6,982 nucleotides of DNA from Actinomycetota bacterium (GTDB lineage Bacteria > Actinomycetota > Thermoleophilia > Gaiellales > Gaiellaceae). Made by a program: the position numbers and the translations under genes. Under the pieces are notes generated by a model that was not told the DNA's origin, did no database searches, and saw only the letters and a list, made by a program, of their open reading frames with translations. Positions 1 through 4,948 of this stretch are shown in pieces. The stretch covers positions 1-6,982 of the forward strand of contig JACDGR010000179.1 of assembly GCA_013821525.1 (NCBI GenBank). The letters are read 5' to 3'. Each line of letters begins with the position of its first letter. The first letter of the stretch is position 1.

Positions 1-47
1 TACGAAGAGGGGCCGGAAGGCCGCGACAAGAGTAGCGGATCCGGGAG
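1..47. other. Sequence downstream of lepB, no gene assigned
   Basis: 47 bp follow the lepB stop to the window edge. There is a minimal GGCC-GGAA-GGCC stem (11-22), too small to call a terminator. The downstream gene, if the operon continues, starts too close to the edge or beyond it to be identified. Confidence 0.3.
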
Positions 48-650
48 CTACCGGACGGTCACCCGGCTCGGCGGCCAGTAGGTCGCGAAGACCTTCCCGA
101 TCAGGTTTGCGTGCGGGACCGTGCCCCAGGCGCGCGAGTCGCACGAGGAGCTGCGGTTGTCGCCCATCATGAAGTAGTGGCCCGGTGCGATCTTGATCGG
201 GGAGATCGTGCGGGTATCGCGTCGTGACGCCTTCACATACGACTCGTCCAGCCGCTTGCCGTTGATGTAGACGAAGCCGGCCCGCTCCTCCCAGCGATCG
301 CCGGGCAGCCCGATCAGCCGCTTGACGAAGGTCCCTCCGGCGCCGCAACGCACCTCGGCGAGCGGCGGCGTATGGAACACGACGATGTCACCGCGCTTCG
401 GCCCCCAGAAGCGGAAGCAGAACCGGCAGGCGAGCACGCGGTCGGAGAAGCGCGCCTCACAGTCGGAGCCCGGCCTCGCACAATGCAGCGTCGGCTCCAT
501 CGAGCTCGAGGGGATCCGGTAGGGGTTGACGACCCAGGCCTTGATCGCAAGCACGATCGCGATTGCGCCGACGATCGTCACGAGCCAGTCGATCGTCACG
601 CGCCAGCCGTGCGGCAGCCCTTCGGTCAAACGGTCGATCGGGTTTCTCAC
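48..650 (-). CDS. lepB: Signal peptidase I (type I leader peptidase)
   Basis: Membrane-bound serine protease that cleaves signal peptides from exported preproteins on the outer face of the cytoplasmic membrane. The 200-aa product has one N-terminal membrane segment (about residues 21-41), then the family boxes in order: IPSSSMEPTL with the nucleophile Ser50 just before Met51, RGDIVVF (86-92), VKRLIGLPGD with the general base Lys110, and GDNRSSSCDSRAWG (163-176). Catalytic Ser and Lys are both present and the length suits a single-spanning SPase I. The start is GTG, overlapping the trmD stop as GTGA, with an AAGGAG ribosome binding site 8 nt upstream inside trmD, so it is translationally coupled as the last gene visible in the operon. 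The exported domain has an unusual group of cysteines (Cys57, 64, 75, 78, 102, 170). Identity is seen in the motifs; the function is family knowledge. Confidence 0.97.
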   Translation of the reverse strand: MRNPIDRLTEGLPHGWRVTIDWLVTIVGAIAIVLAIKAWVVNPYRIPSSSMEPTLHCARPGSDCEARFSDRVLACRFCFRFWGPKRGDIVVFHTPPLAEVRCGAGGTFVKRLIGLPGDRWEERAGFVYINGKRLDESYVKASRRDTRTISPIKIAPGHYFMMGDNRSSSCDSRAWGTVPHANLIGKVFATYWPPSRVTVR

Positions 651-1285
651 CGCACGTGCTCCTTCCGCCAGCTCTCGATGCGCGCATGGTCACCCGAGAG
701 CAGCACGTCGGGCACCCGCCAGCCGCGGAACTCCGCCGGCCGTGTGTAGTGAGGGTACTCAAGTCCGCCGCCGAGCTGGTCGGAGAAGGACTCCAGCTCG
801 CCCGAGCCCTCGCTGAGCGCGCCCGGGAGACGCCGAGCGATCGCGTCGACGAGGACCATCGCAGGCAGATCTCCGTTCGAGAGCACGTATGGGCCGATCG
901 AGAGTGCGTCGGTCGCCAGGTGCTGGACGATTCGCTCGTCGAAGCCCTCGAACCGCGCCGAGAGCAGGGCCACGTGCTCGGCCACGGCCAGCTCCTCGAC
1001 GATCTCCTGCGTCAGCTGCCGGCCCTGCGGGCTGAGCGCAATCACCCGCGGGGGCCGGTCGCCGTAGGCGGCGGCGAGCGCGGCTGCGACGACATCGACG
1101 CGTAAGACCATCCCGGCACCACCGCCGTATGGGTCATCGTCGACCTGCCCGTTTCGCAGCGGCGTCGTCTCGCGGTAGGAGAACAGGCGAAGGTCGAGCT
1201 CTCCGCCGAGGACGGTCGCCACCGGCCGCTGTTCGGTCAGCCAGGCGAACGCATGCGGTACGAGCGTGAAGACGTCGAGCTGCAT
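647..1285 (-). CDS. trmD: tRNA (guanine-N1)-methyltransferase TrmD, divergent and short
   Basis: SPOUT-class enzyme that transfers a methyl group from S-adenosylmethionine to N1 of G37 in tRNAs and so prevents +1 frameshifting. Visible family blocks: DVFTLVP (4-10), QVDDDPYGGGAGMVL (47-61), ALSPQGR (83-89), SARFEGFDERI (109-119), IGPYVLSNGDLPAMVLVDA (130-148), EYPHYTRPAEFRGW (176-189) and VPDVLLSGDHARIESWR (191-207). The ATG start lies 30 nt after the rimM stop. It has no clear Shine-Dalgarno sequence, and there is no other in-frame start after the in-frame rimM stop, so reinitiation is likely. At 212 aa it is shorter than the usual 225-255: the C-terminal helical domain ends six residues after the conserved Trp206. 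Several knot residues differ from the common consensus: Ala110 for Gly in the GRYEG-like loop, and Pro132 and Asn137 in the GDYVLSGGE-like loop. No frameshift remnant of the missing tail was seen. The assignment is firm; retained activity is inferred from operon context. Confidence 0.95.
   Translation of the reverse strand: MQLDVFTLVPHAFAWLTEQRPVATVLGGELDLRLFSYRETTPLRNGQVDDDPYGGGAGMVLRVDVVAAALAAAYGDRPPRVIALSPQGRQLTQEIVEELAVAEHVALLSARFEGFDERIVQHLATDALSIGPYVLSNGDLPAMVLVDAIARRLPGALSEGSGELESFSDQLGGGLEYPHYTRPAEFRGWRVPDVLLSGDHARIESWRKEHVR
659..664 (-). promoter_or_regulatory. Ribosome binding site of lepB
   Basis: The minus strand reads AAGGAG, 8 nt before the GTG start of lepB and inside the last codons of trmD. 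It fixes the GTG at position 650 as the start and shows that lepB is translated from the trmD-lepB message. Confidence 0.8.
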
Positions 1286-1315
1286 CAGGGGCCCGATGTG
1301 GACTGGAGTGCTTGC

Positions 1316-1792
1316 TCAAGCTTCATGTCGGGCCTCTGGGACGAACCCGGCCGCGACGACGATGCGTCCCCCGTCTAGATCGACGCGCACGATGCAGTCC
1401 TCGATCATCGGCAGCAGCACGCCACCGGTGACTTCGAGCACGTCGTTGGCGACACCCGGGATCACGTCCGCCACGGTTCCGAGCGCGCGCCCGTTCTCCT
1501 CCACCACCGCGAGGCCCAGGAGCTGGAACGCGTAGTACTCGTCCTCCTCGGTCGGCGGCAGCTCGGAGCGCTCGATCTCGAGCGGCGCGCCGCGCACGAC
1601 GGTACGGTCGAGCTTGATCACGGGCCGGCCCTGCGCGCGACGTGCTCCGACCACCTCGACCGCCTCGCCGCCGGCGCGAAAGCGGGAGCCCACCTTCCAC
1701 CAGCGGTCGTCGAGGCTCGGGCGCTCGACGTAGAACGACCCGTCGAGGCCGTGCGGCTTGCCGACCCGGCCGATCGAGACGCGGTCGGTCAA
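1316..1792 (-). CDS. rimM: 16S rRNA processing / 30S maturation factor RimM
   Basis: Assembly factor that binds ribosomal protein S19 and helps mature the 3' (head) domain of 16S rRNA in the 30S subunit. The 158-aa protein has the N-terminal RimM beta-barrel with GRVGKPHGLDGSF (8-20), an acidic linker EEDEYYAFQLLGLAV (82-96) opening the PRC-barrel domain, then GVANDVLEV (113-121) and a LLPMIEDCIV / VDL segment near the end. The start is TTG: no ATG or GTG lies in frame before the conserved barrel, and a GAGGG ribosome binding site sits 6 nt upstream. The TTG overlaps the stop of the upstream phosphoesterase gene as TTGA, implying coupled translation. The length is slightly below the common 165-180 aa, with the shortening at the C-terminus. 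Confidence 0.96.
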   Translation of the reverse strand: MTDRVSIGRVGKPHGLDGSFYVERPSLDDRWWKVGSRFRAGGEAVEVVGARRAQGRPVIKLDRTVVRGAPLEIERSELPPTEEDEYYAFQLLGLAVVEENGRALGTVADVIPGVANDVLEVTGGVLLPMIEDCIVRVDLDGGRIVVAAGFVPEARHEA

Positions 1793-2445
1793 CGCCGGCC
1801 CTCGAAGTAGCGGATCGCCTCGTCACGGTCGATCGCAACCCGGACGTTCTCGGCAACGAATTCCTCTGCCTGCGGCCAGCCGCTCGCGAGAATTCCGGCG
1901 GCCAGCCGATCGAGATCGAGCTCTGTGTGCCGCAGCTCCGGCTCGCCGTCGACGACGAGCGCCCAGTACGCGGCGACGTGGCTCTCGTAGGCCATACCGA
2001 CCGAACCCGCATTGACGAGACGCAACCCGCCGACGCGCCGGTCGAATTGATGATGGGTGTGTCCGATCACGACCGTTCCCTCGATTCCGGCAAACAGCTC
2101 CGTGATCTCGTCGTCGGGCGTGATCGCCGTCGTGATCGGGTCCTCGGCGGAGGGCGTTGCGTGGCAGTAGAGCACCTCGTCGAAGCGCACGCTCAGAGGC
2201 AGCGCCTTCAGCTCGGCTTGCTGATCGTGGGTGAGCTGGTCGTCGTCGACATCCCGCTCGGCGTTGCCGCGGATCATCGTCCCGTCGACAGTCCGGATCA
2301 GCTCGAGCGTCACCGCGGCGGACGGCCCGCCGACGAAGTCCCCGCCGAAGACGATCGCGTCGACGCCGAGCTCCGCGACTTCGGCGAGCACGGGCTCGAG
2401 CGCCCACGGCATCGCATGCACGTCGTACAGCGCCGCGACCCGCAC
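1789..2445 (-). CDS. Calcineurin-like metallophosphoesterase, YfcE/MJ0936-like
   Basis: Predicted cytosolic phosphatase or phosphodiesterase using a two-metal centre. The 218-aa protein carries the family signature in order: DVH (Asp8, His10), GGD (34-36, Asp36), GNAE (60-63, Asn61; the usual GNH/GNC is GNA here), the CHATP block with His95, and GHTH (128-131, His129 and His131) followed by LVNAGSVGM. All expected metal-ligand positions are present, so the enzyme should be active; the substrate cannot be read from sequence. The start is GTG, only 3 nt after the khpA stop, and its stop overlaps the rimM start as TTGA. It is therefore embedded and probably translationally coupled between two RNA/ribosome genes. 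That context suggests, without proving, a role on an RNA or nucleotide substrate. General phosphodiesterases of this fold act on cyclic nucleotides or synthetic diesters. Confidence 0.9.
   Translation of the reverse strand: MRVAALYDVHAMPWALEPVLAEVAELGVDAIVFGGDFVGGPSAAVTLELIRTVDGTMIRGNAERDVDDDQLTHDQQAELKALPLSVRFDEVLYCHATPSAEDPITTAITPDDEITELFAGIEGTVVIGHTHHQFDRRVGGLRLVNAGSVGMAYESHVAAYWALVVDGEPELRHTELDLDRLAAGILASGWPQAEEFVAENVRVAIDRDEAIRYFEGRR
1799..1803 (-). promoter_or_regulatory. Ribosome binding site deciding the TTG start of rimM
   Basis: The minus strand reads GAGGG, 6 nt before the TTG at 1792 and within the last codons of the phosphoesterase gene. With no alternative in-frame start nearby, this supports TTG as the genuine rimM initiation codon. 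Confidence 0.7.
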
Positions 2446-2448
2446 CGG

Positions 2449-2685
2449 TCAGTCCGGGTCGGCGATCTCGACCAGCACGCGGCGGCCCTCGCGCGCCGCG
2501 CTCGCGCGCACGAGCGTGCGCAGCGCGCGCGCGATCCTGCCCTGGCGGCCGATCACCTTCCCGACGTCGTCCGCAGCGACGTGCAGGTGCAGGACGAGCA
2601 CGCCCTCGCGCTCCTCCGTCTCCACGCGAACCGCGTCCGGCTCGTCGACGAGCTCGCGTGCGAGATACGCGAGCAGTTCTGCCAT
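2449..2685 (-). CDS. khpA: KH-domain RNA-binding protein KhpA
   Basis: Small single-KH protein of 78 aa, the normal size for KhpA. The core is GKVIGRQGRIARAL (42-55), with the RNA-gripping GxxG loop at Gly46-Arg-Gln-Gly49, followed by the helix and a last beta strand (RRVLVEIADPD). In other bacteria KhpA binds many RNAs, often together with KhpB/Jag, and influences cell division and translation. Here it sits in its conserved place just downstream of rpsP. The ATG start is 23 nt after the rpsP stop, with only a weak purine-rich GAGAAG upstream; the phosphoesterase gene follows after 3 nt. The domain is certain; the cellular role is family knowledge. Confidence 0.94.
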   Translation of the reverse strand: MAELLAYLARELVDEPDAVRVETEEREGVLVLHLHVAADDVGKVIGRQGRIARALRTLVRASAAREGRRVLVEIADPD

Positions 2686-2708
2686 CAGCGCTTCTCGGCT
2701 CGCCTTGC

Positions 2709-2954
2709 CTACTTCTCGATGCCGCTGATCTTGATCAGCTTCGCGACTGCCTCGGTGGGCTGCGCGCCCTTGCCGAGCCAGGCCTTCACCTTGTCGTTGT
2801 CCAGGTCGATCGTCGAAGGGTCGGTCTGCGGGTTGTACCGCCCGACGATCTCGAGGAACTTGCCGTCGCGCGGTGACCGTGAGTCGGCCGCGACGACGCG
2901 GTAGATCGGGTTCTTCTTCGAGCCCACGCGCGTGAGCCTCAGCTTGACTGCCAT
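2709..2954 (-). CDS. rpsP: 30S ribosomal protein bS16
   Basis: Structural protein of the small ribosomal subunit that binds 16S rRNA early in assembly. The 81-aa product shows the diagnostic N-terminus MAVKLRLTRVGSKKNPIYRV, then ADSRSPRDGKFLEIVGRYNP (23-42) and a C-terminal helix with the usual WLGKGAQPTEAV pattern. It is full length. The ATG start is 9 nt downstream of the ffh stop, with AAAGGA 5 nt upstream of the ATG and a second GGAGGT spanning the end of ffh, so strong translation is expected. It links ffh with the khpA-rimM-trmD block in a single transcription unit. Confidence 0.98.
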   Translation of the reverse strand: MAVKLRLTRVGSKKNPIYRVVAADSRSPRDGKFLEIVGRYNPQTDPSTIDLDNDKVKAWLGKGAQPTEAVAKLIKISGIEK

Positions 2955-2959
2955 CTGTG

Positions 2960-2971
2960 TCCTTTACCTCC
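2960..2971 (-). promoter_or_regulatory. Double ribosome binding site of rpsP overlapping the ffh stop
   Basis: The minus strand reads GGAGGTAAAGGA across the ffh TAA stop. AAAGGA is 5 nt and GGAGGT 11 nt from the rpsP ATG. The first element codes for the last Arg residue of Ffh and its stop, so ffh termination and rpsP initiation are physically coupled. Confidence 0.7.
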
Positions 2972-4346
2972 GTCCGGCCTTCTTTTTCTTGCGCTTCGAC
3001 GACGCCTTCCGCGTTGCGGAAGGCACGTTGCCGCCGGGCGCCTGCTGGTTCGGGAGGGCCGGCATCTTCCCCCGTCCCATCTGCTTCATCATCTTCTCCA
3101 TCTGCTTGCGCGCCTCGAGCAGCTGATTCACCTGCTCGACCGACGCGCCCGAGCCCTTCGCGATCCTGATCCGGCGCTTGCCGTCGATCACGACCGGCTT
3201 CGTGCGTTCGAGCGGTGTCATCGAGAGGACGATCGCCTCGACCCGTCCGAGTTGTTGCTCGTCGACGTCGAGATCGCCGAGCTGCGAGCCGAGCCCGGGA
3301 ATCATCTTGATGATCCCCTGGAGCGGTCCCATCCGGCGCAGCATCTTGTACGCCTTGAGGAAATCGTCGAAGGTGAACTGGCCGGCGCGCATGCGCTTCT
3401 CCATCTCGGCCTGGTCGTCCTCCTCCACCGCAGCTTCCGCGCGCTCGATCAGCGTCAGCACATCGCCCATGCCGAGGATGCGCGAGGCCATGCGATCCGG
3501 GTGGAACACCTCGAGCGCGTCGAGCTTCTCGCCCGTCGACGCAAACTTGATGGGCTTGCCGGTGACCGCCTTGACGCTGAGTGCAGCGCCGCCGCGCGCG
3601 TCGCCGTCGAGCTTCGTGAGGATCACACCGTCGAACGCGATGCGCTCGTTGAACGCCTGCGCGACGTTCACCGCTTCCTGGCCCGTCATCGCGTCGACGA
3701 CGAGCAGCACGTTCGTCGGCTTCGCCTCGTCACGCACCCGAGCGAGCTCCGCCATCAGATCCTCGTCGATCTGGAGCCGGCCGGCGGTATCGACGATCAC
3801 CGTGTCGAGCCCCGCAGCACGCGCGCGTTCGAGACCGCTGCGCGTCGCTTCCACGGCGTCATTGGTGTCGGTCCGGTAGACGGGAACGTCGATCTGCTTG
3901 CCGAGCTGCTCGAGCTGGTCGATCGCGGCCGGCCGCTGCAGGTCGGCAGCGATCAGTCCCGGCTTGCGGCCCTGCTTGCGGAGATGGAGCGCAAGCTTGC
4001 CCGCGGTCGTCGTCTTGCCCGAGCCCTGGAGCCCGGCGAGCAGGATCACGGTGAACTTGCTGAACGCGAGCCCGGACTCGCCCTCGCCCATCAGGGTGGT
4101 CAGCTCGTCGTGGACGACCTTCACGACCTGTTGGCCGGGCGTCAGGCTCTTCAGGATCTCGTCGCCGAGGGCCTTTTCGCGCACCCGGGCGACGAAGTCG
4201 CGCACGACGGTGAAGTTGACGTCGGCTTCGAGCAGGGCAAGCCGGATCTCGCGCATCGCACGCGAGATCGCTTCCTCGTCGAGCTTCCCCTTTTTACGGA
4301 GGTCTCCGAGGGCACCCTGGAGCTTGTCGGACAGGCTGTCGAACAC
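2964..4346 (-). CDS. ffh: Signal recognition particle GTPase Ffh (SRP54)
   Basis: Protein subunit of the signal recognition particle; it binds signal sequences of nascent membrane and secreted proteins together with 4.5S/SRP RNA and docks to FtsY. The 460-aa product has a helical N domain (about 1-90), then the NG GTPase with G1 GLQGSGKTTTAGK (105-117), DLQRPAAIDQL (135-145), G3 DTAGR (186-190) and G4 TKLDGDARGG (244-253). The M domain (about 300-430) contains the RNA-binding RIRIAKGSG (392-400) and a Met-rich helix QMEKMMKQMGRGKM (415-428). The C-terminus is a strongly basic Lys/Arg tail. The start is GTG at 4346, fixed by the typical MFDSLSDKL beginning. No Shine-Dalgarno sequence precedes it; a TACGAT element ends 8 nt upstream, so the message may be leaderless. 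It is the first gene of the ffh-lepB operon. Confidence 0.98.
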   Translation of the reverse strand: MFDSLSDKLQGALGDLRKKGKLDEEAISRAMREIRLALLEADVNFTVVRDFVARVREKALGDEILKSLTPGQQVVKVVHDELTTLMGEGESGLAFSKFTVILLAGLQGSGKTTTAGKLALHLRKQGRKPGLIAADLQRPAAIDQLEQLGKQIDVPVYRTDTNDAVEATRSGLERARAAGLDTVIVDTAGRLQIDEDLMAELARVRDEAKPTNVLLVVDAMTGQEAVNVAQAFNERIAFDGVILTKLDGDARGGAALSVKAVTGKPIKFASTGEKLDALEVFHPDRMASRILGMGDVLTLIERAEAAVEEDDQAEMEKRMRAGQFTFDDFLKAYKMLRRMGPLQGIIKMIPGLGSQLGDLDVDEQQLGRVEAIVLSMTPLERTKPVVIDGKRRIRIAKGSGASVEQVNQLLEARKQMEKMMKQMGRGKMPALPNQQAPGGNVPSATRKASSKRKKKKAGRR

Positions 4347-4352
4347 GACCGC

Positions 4353-4378
4353 GCATCGTAGCCGCGCGGCTCAGATGC
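4353..4378. terminator. Inverted repeat between the membrane-protein gene and ffh
   Basis: GCATC (4353-4357) pairs with GATGC (4374-4378), and AGCC (4360-4363) with GGCT (4368-4371), leaving a 2x2 mismatch and a GCGC loop. The central 12 bp, AGCCGCGCGGCT (4360-4371), are a perfect palindrome. It lies 28-53 nt past the stop of the upstream gene and 7 nt before ffh. It could act as a terminator or pause for the upstream gene, though no U-tract follows. A regulatory dyad over the ffh promoter is the other reading. Confidence 0.35.
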
Positions 4379-4385
4379 TGGTCAG
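4355..4385 (-). promoter_or_regulatory. Candidate promoter giving a leaderless ffh mRNA
   Basis: On the minus strand TACGAT (4360-4355) matches the TAnnnT -10 pattern. It ends 8 nt before the GTG of ffh, so transcription could begin at the start codon itself. A weak -35 candidate, CTGACC (4385-4380), lies 19 nt upstream, longer than ideal. The absence of any Shine-Dalgarno sequence before ffh supports the idea. The -10 lies inside an inverted repeat (4353-4378), so a purely structural role is an alternative. Confidence 0.35.
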
Positions 4386-4405
4386 CGGGGCCGGGAACCG
4401 GTGAG

Positions 4406-4891
4406 CTAGCGGTCGAGCGCCGCGTACGCCCCGGCGACGGCCAGGCCGTAGACGAGGTGGTAGGACAAATCGAGCGCGAGCTCCTTGGCGGGGTACTTCC
4501 ACGGCGGCTCGTAGATCCCGAGCGGGACGAGCTCCGCGTACGACGCGCCCCAGACGCCTGCACCGAAGGCGATGCCGCCGCCGACAGGATCCGCGCCACG
4601 ACCGCCCGCTGCAACGCCGTAGAACGTGCCCCAGCCGACGCCGTAGAGCCAGTGCATCACATTTGTCAGCAGCGGAACGTCCTCGCGGGTGAAGCGGTCG
4701 CCCTGGCCGACCGCGCCGGCGGCCTTTTTCGCGACCTGTGCGGGAGCCGGTGCGTCAGCCCACTTGTGCGGCACCTCGGTGCCGAGGGGCTGGCCCCGCA
4801 GCTTCGCCACGCCGAGCTGGTAGGCGGTCATCACCCCGGTGCCGGCGACGCCGGCGACCACGCCGAGCCCGACGGATTTGAAGAGTCCCAT
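4406..4891 (-). CDS. Small membrane protein of unknown function
   Basis: I do not recognise a named function. The 161-aa product has an N-terminal hydrophobic Gly/Ala segment (about 5-27, AGVAGTGVMTAYQ), a polar loop with charged residues (30-72), then hydrophobic segments at about 76-95, 103-125 and 138-159, suggesting a four-pass membrane protein with Gly-rich helices. A motif recurs: HWLYG at 80-84 and HLVYG at 145-149, each opening a Gly-rich helix, which hints at an internal duplication. The general look (AGxAGTxxMT start, H-x-x-YG motifs) resembles uncharacterised DUF1440/YagU-type membrane proteins, but that is an impression. The ATG start has GAGG 12 nt upstream, a long spacing. It is divergent from the aldo/keto reductase and precedes ffh in the same direction after 59 bp, so it may be its own unit. 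Confidence 0.8.
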   Translation of the reverse strand: MGLFKSVGLGVVAGVAGTGVMTAYQLGVAKLRGQPLGTEVPHKWADAPAPAQVAKKAAGAVGQGDRFTREDVPLLTNVMHWLYGVGWGTFYGVAAGGRGADPVGGGIAFGAGVWGASYAELVPLGIYEPPWKYPAKELALDLSYHLVYGLAVAGAYAALDR

Positions 4892-4935
4892 GCATGCTCG
4901 TTACCTCACCGCACGCTGTTTCACACATTGCCTCG

Positions 4936-4948
4936 TACAATCGCCGGG
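4936..4948 (+). promoter_or_regulatory. Candidate -10 element for a leaderless aldo/keto reductase mRNA
   Basis: TACAAT (4936-4941) matches five of six bases of the sigma-70-type -10 consensus TATAAT and fits TAnnnT. It is followed by 7 nt and then the ATG at 4949, so the expected transcription start coincides with the A of the start codon. No Shine-Dalgarno sequence is possible in this space (CGCCGGG). No convincing -35 was found 16-18 nt upstream. Confidence 0.55.

Noticed and set aside
11..22. GGCCGGAAGGCC resembling the GGAAG apical loop of SRP RNA, tempting next to ffh/ftsY
   Set aside because: Only about eight bases agree. The following AAGCAGCC of the SRP RNA loop is absent and no long stem surrounds it.
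1286..1315. Possible small leader or regulatory element between rimM and trmD
   Set aside because: Only 30 bp with a short GCTT/AAGC stem and a GGGCCC palindrome; no start codon or Shine-Dalgarno sequence, so nothing specific can be supported.
1642..4361. Long plus-strand open frames opposite rimM-ffh
   Set aside because: They are Arg/Pro/Ser-rich antisense shadows produced by GC-rich codon bias. The minus-strand frames carry complete conserved families.
4457..4948. N-terminal extension of the reductase frame (about 164 additional residues)
   Set aside because: It is antisense to the membrane-protein gene, Arg/Asp/Ala-rich shadow sequence with no family similarity. YghZ-like sequence begins at 4949, where a -10 element also sits.
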